The notes beneath the pieces are model-generated. The model did no database searches, had not been told where the DNA came from, and saw only the letters and a program-made list of their open reading frames with translations. Made by a program: the position numbers and the translations under genes. Below are positions 34,160 through 45,427 of a DNA stretch of 64,000 nt, piece by piece. Positions within the stretch are counted from its first letter, which is position 1, and each line of letters starts with the position of its first letter. The DNA is from Molossus alvarezi (Eukaryota; Chordata; Mammalia; Chiroptera; Molossidae), in NCBI GenBank assembly GCA_037176705.1, contig CM073886.1:124210501-124274500 (forward strand), in the 5' to 3' direction.

Positions 34160-34697
34160 ACTCGCACCTGGGTCCTCAGCACCCGGGTCCTCAGCACCTG
34201 GTCCTCAGCACCCAGGGCCTCAGCACCTGGTCCTCAGCACCTGGTCCTCAGCACCCGGGGCCTCAGCACCCGGGGCCTCAGCATCTGGTCCTCAGCACCC
34301 GGGGCCTCAGCACCTGGTCCTCAGCACCTGGTCCTCAGCACCCGGGGCCTCAGCACCTGGTCCTCAGCACCTGGTCCTCAGCACCGGGGCCTCAGCAGCC
34401 GGGTCCTCAGCACCGGGGCCTCAGCATCTGGTCCTCAGCATCTGGTCCTCAGCACTGGGGCCTCAGCACCTGGTCCTCAGCACCCGGGGCCTCAGCACCC
34501 GGGTCCTCAGCATCTGGTCCTCAGCACCCGGGTCCTCAGCACCTGGTCCTCAGCACCCGGGGCCTCAACACCTGGTCCTCAGCACCCGGGGCCTCAGCAC
34601 CTGGTCCTCAGCACCTGGTCCTCAGCACCCGGGGCCTCAACACCTGGTCCTCAGCACCCGGGGCCTCAGCACCTGGTCCTCAGCACCTGGTCCTCAG
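34160..34697. repeat. Minisatellite 2, 14/15-bp units
   Basis: About 37 units of two kinds: 14-bp CCTCAGCACCTGGT and 15-bp CCTCAGCACCCGGGG. They are often ordered 15-14-14, and a 72-bp block starting 'cctcaaca' is repeated at 34563 and 34635. The 14-bp unit contains CACCTG, an E-box core. Two plus frames (258 and 242 codons, Ser/Ala/Pro/Gln/His-rich) stay open only because no unit contains a stop in those phases. They are not considered genes. Confidence 0.97.
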
Positions 34698-34699
34698 CC

Positions 34700-35190
34700 A
34701 AGGGAAGTCCCGCTGGCTGTGCACTGGGAGCCCCTGACTCCCTCCAAGGATCAGGCGAGGAGCAACCTCCACTGTACACAGTCTCAAAAACTCATTTTGT
34801 CACTCTTTTCCCTCTCAACATGATGAAATAGATCTGTAAGAATTGAACAACCCTCGAACGCAGACTGAAAACCAAATTTAATAATACTAGAAAGGGCTAA
34901 TAGCGATTGCTCCTTACCCTACGTCTGAGACTCTTCTCTTCAAAGAAGCTTTCCCTGCTATAGTTGATGGAGATTTCATATTGCAGTTTTATACAGCCTG
35001 ATATTCTGATCACTTTTAAGTATGTCAACTGTACAAATACATGTATATGAATTTCGGGAGGGAATCACTGTGTCCTATTCATCCTGAAGTTCCTCGCATG
35101 GAGCCTTGAACATAGTATTTGCTAAAGGTGTGTTCAATGAATAATAAATAAAACTATAAGGTTTTATAAATTCAAGTTGGTCAACAGGCG
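34700..35190. other. Unassigned stretch
   Basis: No supported gene or named repeat. Confidence 0.4.
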
Positions 35191-35194
35191 ATTA

Positions 35195-35880
35195 GGCAAA
35201 TACATTTTTAAAAAATTGGGATCTGCAGATTGCAATACTACCCAAATTGATCTACATATTCAAAGCAATCCCTATTAAAATCCCAGGAGGCTTTTGCAGA
35301 AGATTACAAAGTGGTCATAAAATTCATATTGAAATGCAAGGAAGCTATGTAGCTAAAATGATCTTGAAAAGGAACAAAGTTAAGGGACTCACATTTCCCA
35401 ATTTTAAAACTTCCTACAAAGCTACAGCAATCAAAACTGTGTAGGACTGACAAAGAAATCAACATATAGATTAGTGGAATAGAATGGATAATCTAAGAAT
35501 AAACCTTCACATTTATAGTCAGTTGTCTTTGGACAAAAGTGCCAGACAATTCAATGGGAGAAGGAATAGTCCTTCAACAAATGCAGTTGAGCTAGTGGGA
35601 TATCCACTTGCAAAAGAATGATGTAGGATTCCTACCTCACACCATATACAAAATTACAAAATGGATCAATGACCTAAGTGTCGGAGCTACAACTATAAAA
35701 TTCTTCAAAGAGAATATAGAATTGATTTTTTTTGACCTAGGATTAAGCAGTGGTCTCTTAGATATGACCCCCAAAACATAAACAACCAAAGAAAAAAGAT
35801 AAATTAGATTTCTTCAAAATTGAAAACTTTTCTGCTTCACTGCCATGAAAGTGAAATGCACAACACAGAACGGGTTTTCA
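35195..35880 (+). mobile_element. Old L1 ORF2 3' part, sense
   Basis: Recognisable late-ORF2 L1 text: 'tcaaagcaatccctattaaa', 'aaaactgtgtaggactgaca', 'attagtggaatagaatggat', 'ttcaacaaatgcagttgagc', 'caaaatggatcaatgaccta'. Many stops and indels interrupt it. The only frame left (65 codons, 35247-35444) is the piece around 'KAIPIKIPGGF'. Confidence 0.85.
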
Positions 35881-36114
35881 AATCCTCTAACAGAGAAATG
35901 AATCTTGAAGCAAAACACCCCTTTCCAACTACAACAAAAGTATTTTAACAGTGAAACAAGTCAGATTTGGTGACAACACAGGGACATAGGTGCTCTCCTG
36001 CCCTGCTGCCTTTTTGCAGAGTGCTTTGGCGGTGGCCGGCAAAACCCTAAATGTTCCTGCCTTTATATTCAGAAAGCCCACCTCTATGACTCTAACAACA
36101 AGCTCACAAAAATC

Positions 36115-36440
36115 CACAAAGGTTAATACACAAGGACATCTAGGGAAGGATTATTTATGATAGCAAGTAAATTGAAACAATCTAAAGCCTATCAAAAGGG
36201 GAGAGACTTAATAAATCACAGTACAGTCATCATTTATAGGATGACATTTTCCTCTTCCCCTAGGAATAAAGTATGAAAGTATGTCTGTATAAACTGACAT
36301 GCAGAGTTGTTCACAGTAAACTAAGTGAAAAAAAATCCATGATACATGACATTATGTACAATGTCTTATTTTACAATAAACATAAAACAAAACTATAGTG
36401 TCCAGCATTTCTCAAGACACCTAAATGTTAATTAATTAAA
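36115..36440 (+). mobile_element. Old L1 3' region, sense (likely same element)
   Basis: 'gattatttatgatagcaagt' and 'actgacatgcagagttgttc' with 'aaactaagtgaaaaaaaatc' resemble old L1 3' sequence that usually follows ORF2. The text at about 36890-37040 ('ggtggctacctcttagggta') appears to continue it. Confidence 0.6.
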
Positions 36441-36474
36441 TACTTGCTGTAACTTATCTTGGTTTGTGCTAGAC

Positions 36475-36670
36475 CTCAGTGTCCATATAAGAACCTCAGA
36501 GCAGGGGGCGGGGCAGGGATGAGGTAAACCGGAGAATTTACATGAACGTATGCATAACGGATGGACAGAGACAACAGTGCTGGGGGCGGGGTGAGAGCAA
36601 GAGGAGAGTATCTAAGGGTGGAAAAAGAAGAAACATGTAACAAAAATAAAGTAATAAATTCTGCAAATAA
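36475..36670 (+). mobile_element. Younger L1 3' end fragment, sense
   Basis: 'agcagggggcggggcaggg', 'ggacagagacaacagtgctg' and 'ataaagtaataaattctgca' resemble the 3' end of the L1 type at 53.2 kb. It sits inside the older L1 3' region. Confidence 0.55.
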
Positions 36671-36769
36671 AAAACAGAGTAGCTTAATCCCAAAGGAAAA
36701 TACATGGAATTCAAATATGTGCCATTTCATGTTTGATTTGGGGCACATATTTGAAGCTACTCTTTGTTT
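36670..36769. repeat. Inverted repeat, hairpin-forming
   Basis: Perfect 14-bp arms 'ttcaaatatgtgcc' (36710-36723) and 'ggcacatatttgaa' (36742-36755) have an 18-nt loop. A second pair, 'gagtagctt' (36677-36685) and 'aagctactc' (36754-36762), lies around them, with partly matching A/T-rich ends. It could be a small non-autonomous DNA-transposon relic or a chance palindrome. Confidence 0.6.
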
Positions 36770-37039
36770 ATTCTAAGACTTCTTCAAGTACATATACCAG
36801 ATTTGCTGAGTATTCATCCATACCATTTCATGTGATGAACAAACTAATAGGCAGAAACATGATTCAAATGTATAGAGATGCATATATATCAGCCTGGAAA
36901 TAATGATACCACATAATTTTTGGTGGCTACCTCTTAGGGTACAGATAGAAAAAAAAATGAAGAAATGAATGGGGAGTAATTTCTCTCTTTTTACTCTCTT
37001 CTCCTCTGTATTTGAACTTAATACAGGCATTTAATATAC

Positions 37040-37930
37040 TTTAATAATTAAAAACTAAAGAACATGTGTGGTAAATGCTACCTAAATTAAAATAACTAAA
37101 GGATAAAATGCAACTACATTAGTTGGATAGCACATTTTTTTCAAAAGTAACAGCGCTTGCTTTTGAAAAAAAGTTTTTATGTTTTTTTCCTTCTTTCTAT
37201 TCCTGGAAATAGAAATAAATCATTCACTTCTACGAACCTAGTTTTTCTCTCTATAGATTTCTTTCTTCCTAGTTAATAGTGTTGAGACAGACTGGTTTAA
37301 ACTTCTTATATTTAAACTCTCCCCATCTTGAAGTCTCACATTGTATTCCGTCTCTCCACCAGGATAACATCTCATTGTGTTCAACTTTTAGTACTCACTT
37401 TTCATCATTCTGTCGGTTGGCTTAACTTCGGTTAAGGTTACATGAGAAGATGTCCAAATGGCATGAGCCATTATGAAGACTGCAGAGTGTTCCAAGTTCT
37501 GAGACTTGCACCAAGTGTTTTCAGTATCGCTTACTGTTTTATGGGCATGCTTGTCAAAAGCAATTTCTCCTGATTCAGCAACATTCAATGCTTTCTAACA
37601 AATGATCAGGAGGGTAAACAACTCATTTACATGGAGAGGTTTGTATTTTCAGAAATGCCTCAAGGGAACCTTTCCAAGAGGCCAGAAAGGAATTCAGCGA
37701 AAAGCAACCAGCAGGAGGATCCTGTATTTCTCTGCAATTCAGCAGTACTGGCTGCCAACACCAACATCATAACATTTCAGAGCTCAATTTTCCATATTTT
37801 GAAACTTCATACAGAGATTCCATCAAACAAGTCAATCTGCTATCAAACCCAACTTTGTGAGCTGTTGAACTTTCTACTTCGTGGCACCTGAACCAAACTG
37901 CACAAAATACATCAGAAAGGATGGGACTTG
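37040..37930. other. Unassigned stretch
   Basis: Unique-looking and AT-rich. An 86-codon plus frame (37631-37891) has no family. Confidence 0.4.
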
Positions 37931-37937
37931 CATTAAC

Positions 37938-38105
37938 TCAGTGGTCCTCATACTGGTTTGCATCAGAATTCCCTAGAGGGTCTGTTCAAATACAGATTAT
38001 GGAATCAGTGAATCTGGGAGGGAGCCTGAGAATCTGCCTTTGTAGCAAGTTTTTAGGTGATGTGCTGTGATTCTGGACATTTTCACGCTTTGAAGCCATG
38101 CTATT
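37938..38105 (+). mobile_element. MER5A-like hAT DNA transposon relic
   Basis: 'cagtggtcctcatactggtt' start, 'gcatcagaattccctagagg', 'gagcctgagaatctgccttt', 'aggtgatgtgctgtgattct' in MER5A order. Non-autonomous and long dead. Confidence 0.8.
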
Positions 38106-38109
38106 AACT

Positions 38110-39115
38110 CTTCAGGCCACTGGGGCCAGTCAATAACCAGATGCCTGAGTTCACGAAAGGTACCCTCTGGCTCTCAAATATTAAGGAACCCAACCAAATA
38201 TTAGTGGTGGCCTCTGAAATGGATTATTCTAAGAGAAGGGGATGGTATATGTGGCTTCTGTTTTTCTAAAAGAACACTTCTGGGTGCTGGTGAAAAATGA
38301 TTCATCAATGCTGAGATGGGGATTGTCTTTCACAGGGGTGCTGAGTATTTCAGGGTCAACAGCTTCTCTGACCTGTATTTGACACAGGTCAATGAAGGAG
38401 GGAGTGGAGATTCTGGGCTTAAATGTAGGCCTTTAAGATTTCATGACTCTAATGTTCCAAAACTGTGGCCTCAAACCCTGTACCAGTCCTTACGGGACTT
38501 GTCCATGGTCCCCAGAGAGAGGCAGATCCTTTTCCAAAACTTCATTAGGCTTCTGATCACGCAGATCACCTTTTGGTCTTTAAAGCAAAATCTATCTAGT
38601 CCTGATGTATAATTCAGCAAAATTGCCATGGTCCAGATTGGTTTCTTCTGGTTTGGCAATTCTGCCAGTTAATTAATAAATAATCAGATTATTAATTAAA
38701 AGTGAAAGCTATTATTACTATAGCATAAACTAGGGCTAATCCAGGGAAACTGGGACCATAGAAATATCCAACTTAGTCAGCAAATCCAACATGCCAGACG
38801 CAGTGTTAATTGTTTTACATATACTTAAATGTTCTCTTTTACTATGTTTTATTGAACTGGGCAGAACTTTTATTTTACCACCAATTTAGTCAAATTGATT
38901 TTTAACTGAATCATACTCATTGGCATAGTTTTCCAGAAAGCTGAGGTTTGCCTTTTGAGAAGCCAAAGGCAACTTCAATTTTTGCTTAAAACATCACTTA
39001 GAATGAGAAGAGGCTGGAAGAGCTTCTCTCTAAACACACGTAGGTCGCAGGAGGAATACTAATTCATCTGGTTTGGGAATTCGGGAAACTATAAAGTTAG
39101 AACACATTAAACCAA
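38110..39115. other. Mostly unassigned; MIR scrap
   Basis: A short antisense MIR-like scrap ('catgccagacgcagtgttaa') lies at about 38785-38830. A 98-codon plus frame (38316-38612) has no family. Otherwise nothing is seen. Confidence 0.35.
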
Positions 39116-39120
39116 ATAAC

Positions 39121-39255
39121 TTATATGCATAACCAGTGGACACGGAAAACAGTGTGGGGAAGGCAGGAGGGGGGTGGGAGCAGGGAGGAGGGGGTCAATA
39201 GGGGAAAAAGGGGGGGCATCTGTAATACTTTCAACAATAAAGATAAAAATATTAA
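39121..39255 (+). mobile_element. L1 3' end fragment, sense
   Basis: 'ccagtggacacggaaaacag', a G-rich stretch and 'catctgtaatactttcaaca' then 'ataaagataaaaat' form the same L1 3' terminus as the antisense L1 at 480-560 and the copy at 53.4-53.5 kb. Confidence 0.8.
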
Positions 39256-39259
39256 TAAT

Positions 39260-39700
39260 GACATTTAGTATTTATAAATGTTTTCATAGCATTTTAATAG
39301 GTTTTTGATCATTCCTATATAAGTGTAATTATCATTCTCATTTGACAGTTAAGATAGATGGAATGCAAAAAAAAAAAAGGGTTTCCTTAGTCCCTAAAGC
39401 AGCTGCGTTGTAACAGAGAGAAAGCTAAGACCGCAGTCAAGTCCCTTTAACTCTTACTTTATCGGTATCACAGGGTGGAAAGAATGGCATCTGTTGAAAC
39501 ACAGTTGCTTTGGATTCCAGCTCTTGTCCTTACTAAGCATATGACACCAAACAACTTATTTAAGCTTTCTGAGCCTCAGTTTAGTTATCTGTAAAATGGG
39601 CTTTTGTATTCTTAGTTCACATAATTGTCGTAAAGGTTAGAGCTAATTTATGTAAAGCATCAAGCACTTAAGTATTCAAAAATATGGTTATTATTAGCAC
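39260..39700. mobile_element. Two MIR relics, antisense then sense
   Basis: Antisense scrap 39260-39370 ('ttatcattctcatttgacag'), then a fuller sense MIR 39475-39700: 'ggattccagctcttgtcctt', 'gagcctcagtttagttatctg', 'taaaatgggcttttgtattc', 'catcaagcacttaagtattc'. Confidence 0.75.
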
Positions 39701-39704
39701 ACAT

Positions 39705-39845
39705 TGGGCATTGGGATTACAAACTGTGGGTTCACTGGAGCTAAGAAATATGTCACCTTTGCTCACTGTATCCCCAGAATCTAATATCATAATGCCTGGC
39801 ACAGAGAAGGCATTTGGTGACTATGGGTTGAATGAATGAATGCAC
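39705..39845 (+). mobile_element. L2 3' end, sense
   Basis: 'tcactgtatccccagaatct', 'aatgcctggcacagagaagg', 'tgggttgaatgaatgaatg': a typical L2 terminus. Confidence 0.75.
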
Positions 39846-39849
39846 CACA

Positions 39850-40355
39850 AATAGTAGCTCTTACTAGTTAATTTATCACATGATTGGACATGACCATCCT
39901 TATCGAGATTTAAAAAATACACACAGACCATTCTGGTGGCCTGGTCACATCAGCTTGGAGAAAAAACCAGGGCATCATGAGATTGTTTGCCATTTGTGAT
40001 GCCCCCCGCTAAGAAAGAAAATAATAAATTGTATTTTTGACTCAGAAACCTGATGGAGATGGAGGTACAAAAGCTTGAAGGGCATGATTCTGAGTTTCTC
40101 CAGAAACTCACATAGATCCCCAGCTCTGGGATGGAAATGCAAGGCCCAGGGTTAACTGATGTGGACTAGACCCTCTGTCAAGATTTCTCAAGTCCTGTCC
40201 AGTAAGGGCAAGTCGTATCCTTAGCTCGTACACAGTGTGTATATCCACACATAGAAGCACACGACACATTCAGAATAGTATGTGGGAAGGAAACTCTCTC
40301 TAGGGTAGATTTGGGACTGTGCCTTGTGCCCAACTCCCCAAAATGGTAGCCAAAA
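39850..40355. other. Unassigned stretch
   Basis: No supported feature. Confidence 0.4.
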
Positions 40356-40359
40356 TTGA

Positions 40360-40605
40360 TCAAGAGTGAGGTCAGTGTATGGGCTTGAATGCCAGACAAG
40401 TCTGGATTTGAAACCCAGCAATTCTACGTTCTAGCTCTAACCTGTGTAGGTTACATAACCTTCCTGAGTCTCAAAGTACCCACCCATTAAACGGGGGTAA
40501 TAACAGAATCTAGACAACTAATAGGGTGGTGGGCATTAAATGTAAAATGCCCAGTACAGATGAAATACTTGATAGGTACTGGCTATGACTATTACTATGA
40601 AGTTG
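40360..40605 (+). mobile_element. MIR SINE, sense
   Basis: 'gacaagtctggatttgaaac', 'aacctgtgtaggttacataa', 'ccttcctgagtctcaaagta', 'attaaacgggggtaataaca' and 'gataggtactggctatgact' follow MIR order over its full length. Confidence 0.8.
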
Positions 40606-40609
40606 GAAA

Positions 40610-41690
40610 TGTTCCTGAACAGGATACACTGGTCAAGGAGGCTTGGGAGGAACTCAGGATATAGTATCTTTAGGTAAATGGACAAAGGGCCATAGGTGTC
40701 AAAATCAGCAAACCAAACCCATTTTCATCTATTTAACAAGTTCACGTGAGGATAACACTGAAGGTGAGTAGCCGTGTCAACTGCCATGGTTATTCAGCTT
40801 TGTAGGTTGGTATTGTCTAGTTTTTAACTGTCTACAAAATCAGGATGGATTTGAAATATGTACTTTCTTGCATACCTTTGCAACAACAAGATAAGAAACA
40901 TGCCAGAAAATGTTCAGAAATAACCCTCCTGTTGGGATCTGCAGACCACGTTTGCCGTCACCATCCATCTCCCTGATGATGTTGCAACTGTGTGTTTTTT
41001 CATGTTCCTATCTTGCTACAGGCTAGCTTCGAGTTTCTCAATGTGGACCCTTTCGGTTCCAGGCATTTAGTAATCCCAACGTGACATTCTTTCCCCTTAT
41101 CCAACAGGCAGGAAGGGTGGGCTGGTAGCCTGACCCCTACACAGGTGTTATGAATGTGTATATTAGTTATCTAAAAGGATTTGTAATTTGGAGAAAAATG
41201 ATACCTGGAGAGGCCACTCCTTATCTCAAAGGGATTAATTTTTAACGATGGAATTTCAGGCTTTTTAGTACATGCATTGAACAGGAAATGAGGTGGGAGC
41301 AGAATATGAGTTGGGAAAAGAAAAACAAAAATCCAGGATGGTTTCTTCTCATCCCTCCTATAATCCTTCATCTCTAGGTCTCTAACATGCTCTATTCCAG
41401 ATTCAGCTATTGGAGGGGAAATTCACAAACACAGGAGGTTTAGAATGATTGTGTGGCCAAACATATTTAAGAAACACTGACTTATGCCGTTGTTTAATCC
41501 AATGTACTAAAATGAAAAAAAAAATTAGGGTAGAGAAGAGGCAGGATCATTTCATATATTTGTAATGAACTTCTGTGTAGATTCAAACAATTAAATGACA
41601 ACATACTTAACTCTAAAACAGGCAATACAAATGAAGATCCCCAAATAATGGTCAGAATGTCTTTCACCTAGCAGGTCCTCAATTGTCGGG
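40610..41690. other. Unassigned stretch
   Basis: Nothing supportable is seen. Confidence 0.4.
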
Positions 41691-41699
41691 CAGGATTTT

Positions 41700-41845
41700 C
41701 AAGGGAATTGATGTGCTATACGATATATTTGATGAGGGCAGAGATATTTATTGTTTCCTGTGTCATCTGTGAGGTACCTGGCATAAGTAAAGGCTCCATA
41801 AAGATTTGTTCAATAAATGTACGAATAAATTCATTTCCTGAACTT
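41700..41845 (+). mobile_element. L2 3' end, sense
   Basis: 'gatgagggcagagatattta', 'tgaggtacctggcataagta', 'tgttcaataaatgtacgaat'. Confidence 0.7.
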
Positions 41846-41849
41846 TGGT

Positions 41850-43470
41850 TGTCACGAGGCTTATATTTGACAGAGAGTGGTGGACATTGAAGTGTGTTCC
41901 TCATGTCAACTGTTGTACAAAGCACAGCTGGCTGAGGGTCTCAGGGGCTGCCCCTCTGCATCCATCAGTGTGTTTGTGCTGAGTTCATGCTTCCCAAGAG
42001 CTGCTCCTAGCCAATGACTGAGCGCAGGATGTGGATGGGGTTGGGGAAACTCAGGCCAATTCCTGTGAGGTGCAGGACTTTGTAGAAGGTCCAGGGTGTT
42101 CCCTTTGGCTTGGCCAAATCTTTCATGGAATTGCATTACCATCTGCAAGTTTTCTACCCAATACTTCTTCCTTTCCTCTCTCCTTCCATCGCAGCAGATC
42201 TCCGTCCCCATTTTAAGGATCTCCTTGCCTATCCCCACTTGCTACCCTAGTCGATCTGTTGCACCTCTAATTCTGTCTGGGTGCCTACTTCTAAGCAATC
42301 CTGAAATAACATAGATACATGGTGGCTAAGTCACAGAGAGACATGAAAATTTCTACTCAATAAACAGTTTAAATTCAACCTGTGTAAATTCAACCCGGCA
42401 ATTAAAAAAATAAAATTAATAAGTAAATACATTTTTATCAGATCGAAGTTATCACTTGTCTTATTCAAGTGTAATTAGTGACAAACTTTCTTCTTAAAAA
42501 CATCCTCTCTCTCTACTGCTGTCAAAAGAAGAGCACTCAATAGATACGGAATGAGAAGACTATTGATCTGAACATCCATTGGCAAACAACAAATGCATTT
42601 ACAGACCTCCATAATTTCAGATTTAAATAAAAGTCCCTCCATGTGGGTTAAAAAATATGGGGACAGAATTAGTTATATGTTAAGTGTATTGCCTAATATT
42701 GCTTCATAGAATTCAATATCATTTGAAGCCCTGAGTATATGAATCAAAGATTAATTTTATAGCTCGATATAACCCCTCTTTAAGTAATTCTACCATAGTG
42801 ACACCTTAGGTGTCTAATACATTATAAAAACGAGAAAATATTTTGGAATTTGAATGTCTTCCTAATTTTGACACATATATTTCTAATCTTATACAAACCA
42901 GTAATTGTTGGCTTTGTGTAGGTCTTAAACTTCCTCTAGAATGCTTATTTCCAGATGATGTTTGTGCAGCACCGAGCACAATCAGGAATTCAAATATCTA
43001 CTTGTGGCGGGATCTATGAGGAAATCATGACTAAGATATAGGAACAGATCCAAATGGATATGTTAATATTTAGGTCAAGATGTCTTCTGCAGACAGAATT
43101 GGTTAATGAAACCCGACAACAGAAACGCAAAAGATGGTATTTGTTCTTGAACTTAGGCAGGACGCTTTGCGGCAGGCAGAGAGGGCCATTCCCCCAAGGG
43201 ACCGCCCGGCAGATCCAAGTCGTCGCGGGGATCGCGGCAGCCAGCAAGCACTGTCATGAACGAGAAAAACATTTACTGGAACGGGATGGACCGGCCTCCT
43301 TCCGGATGACTCGAGGGTGATTCACAGGAACAATTTACGACGTTTTCACAGGGTCTCAAACTCTTCTGTGTTTTGAAAACTATGTTTTTCTACACACGGG
43401 GAAAGAGGGCAAGGAGGGGAGGGCACGGATAATTCCAGGTCATTGTTCCTGGTGATTTCAATGCAGATCC
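41850..43470. other. Unassigned stretch
   Basis: No named repeat. A slightly CpG-richer patch lies at about 43160-43320 with an 88-codon plus frame (43054-43320) that has no family. A 110-codon minus frame lies at 41906-42238, also without a family. Confidence 0.35.
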
Positions 43471-43478
43471 AGGGGTTG

Positions 43479-43500
43479 ATTTTTTTTTTTTTTTTTTTTT
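43479..43500. repeat. Poly-T run
   Basis: A 22-base T homopolymer, possibly the tail of an unrecognised antisense retroposon. Confidence 0.9.
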
Positions 43501-43637
43501 AATGCAGTCCAAAGGGCTGAAGAAAACACGATCCATCAGCTGTGAAAAATGATTAAGTGCTGGTTGTTTGCAATGACAGGAACCATGTGACTCCTACACA
43601 TTGATGGTGAAAGAAATAATGTGGGTTTCTCTTCCAA

Positions 43638-43639
<2 letters not shown>

Positions 43640-43696
<57 letters not shown>

Positions 43697-43697
43697 G
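43640..43697. repeat. Compound (TG)n(AG)n microsatellite
   Basis: An uninterrupted TG tract (about 16 units) is joined directly to an AG tract (about 12 units). Confidence 0.98.
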
Positions 43698-43699
43698 GA

Positions 43700-44180
43700 G
43701 GCTTGGTCAGGTTTGCTCTTGGCCTTGGTCTGCACAGCTCCGTTTTCACTTCTAGGCAGCTATGGACAATTTGCCTTTTTATTGTGCTTGGAAGCTCTGC
43801 TGATCAAGCTGTTTAAGGGCTCAGGTGCTGACAAACTGGGTGCTGTCGGGTCTGGGGTTACAGGAAGGCCTTCAAAGAAAGCGCTGCTTTCCCGAGCACA
43901 CGAGCAGGGGTGAACGCACTGTCCGTCCTGCCCCGTCACCCGCTGACTCTGGTCCAATGCTAACCCTATCCGCTCGTGTTTTAACAAACGCTTAATGCCG
44001 TTGTTATAAATGATCAGTAATAATCCCTTACATTTGCTTTTCCTTTAAAATTTACATATTTAAGGTCTTTTTATTTTAATTATATGTTCCCTTCCCCGGC
44101 ACGCTGACCCCAGCACAAACACACACCCACACACAGGCTACATGAGCCTGGGACATGCACTGGGTTTTATTATATTTACA
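43700..44180. other. Unassigned stretch
   Basis: No supported feature. Confidence 0.4.
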
Positions 44181-44184
44181 TCAG

Positions 44185-44338
44185 TAATGTGTACTTCGTT
44201 GTACATCAGAATCACAGGATGAGGTGGGTGTCGTTAAAGATGTAGACTCCTGGGTCCCTACTCCAAAGCCCCAAATCCGAATCTTTAGGAGTGGCTATCT
44301 GTGTCTCATCCCTCACAGTCGGAGAACTAGCCACATAT
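44185..44338 (+). mobile_element. MER5A-like hAT relic
   Basis: 'gtacatcagaatcacaggat', 'gatgtagactcctgggtccc', 'ccgaatctttaggagtggct' and 'tcggagaactagccac' follow the MER5A order. Confidence 0.65.
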
Positions 44339-44344
44339 TAGTTG

Positions 44345-44770
44345 TCTAACGTGTCTTTACACAGCACACGAGGACTCTCAGCACTCTTTCGAGGTCTTGC
44401 TCCATCCTCGACCTCTGCCCCAAGCTCTTTCCTGAGCACGGTATCGTAGCTGCCCGTCTTAGCCCTGCAGTGGCCTCGTGGGACTTATCCTGCTTCCCAG
44501 CCCCCGTGGGGCGTGTTTCCTTGAGGCCTCTGTGTAAACCATTCTACAGCTGCTGGCTGGTGTCCGCATCCGCACCTGTGCCCAGAGCACCTACTCACTC
44601 CCCCACTCCTGCCGAAGTCGCTGCTGATGGCTCGTTCCCCATGGAATCTGCCACTCCCCAACTACCACAAAGCTCCGTCAGGGGACAGGCAAATGCTGTG
44701 CCCCTCTGTTGGAGCTCCACATCGGCAGCTCCGTGGTTAGGATGAAACCGCCGATCGCCCTACGTAGTTA
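44345..44770. other. Unassigned, C-rich, possibly L2-derived
   Basis: Blocks like 'ttgctccatcctcgacctct' and 'aagctctttcctgagcac' recall L2, but the match is weak. A 91-codon plus frame (44470-44745) has no family. Confidence 0.3.
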
Positions 44771-44789
44771 TTTATTTTACAAATGATAC

Positions 44790-45120
44790 CTATTTGTTGA
44801 CCTTACAAATCCTCTTAATACTTTACACAGTTTTGCAACTTACTTTTTCTCCATTTAACTACCTTTCTTAGAGATCGTGTTACCCAAGAAAAGAAAGGAT
44901 GTGCTTGCTCCTTGCTCATGTTTACCATCATATAGTTTTCCATCGCGTGGATGTATCACATGGCGATTAATCTCTTATGATGGGGATTTAAACGGTGTCT
45001 AATTGTTCACCGGCATACATCATGCTGCAGTAAAAATCCATACATTTATCTGTTTCCCTATGTATATAATAAGAGTTGTATGAGATACACTTATAGAAAT
45101 CTTACTGTAAAATCCTGTGC
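44790..45120 (-). mobile_element. Old L1 3' region, antisense
   Basis: 'gcaacttactttttctccat', 'atagttttccatcgcgtgga', 'cattaatctc'-like 'gcgattaatctcttatgatg', 'catcatgctgcagtaaaaat' and 'ataagagttgtatgagatac' resemble an antisense old-L1 3' region, as at 25.3 kb. Confidence 0.6.
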
Positions 45121-45427
45121 TTCTAGACAGCTACTAATTTTCTATCCTTGTGCTATGTTGGATTATCAAATTATCTGTCAGCAGCTGCGTTAGCTCATAT
45201 GATTTCCAGTCTGTCTCTTGGCCGCATGTTTGGGAGGTGTCCTATCCCATGGGACAGAACTTAGCAGAAATAGTGCCTGGGGGTGTGGCTAGTCAGTTAC
45301 AGGAGGTCAAAGAGAAGGACGTATTTACCATGGTTGGGAGGGTGGAGTCCAGGAAGGAGCCCAAATGGCAAAGGGTGGAATGTGCTGGGGGAGGGGGGTC
45401 TGGGCTGGTGGAGTTATATACAGATCG

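Noticed and set aside
34055..34831. 258- and 242-codon plus-strand frames, the longest in the window
   Set aside because: They run through minisatellite 2 and are rich in Ser, Ala, Pro, Gln and His because of the repeat. Two phases are open at once, and there is no start context, domain or exon structure.
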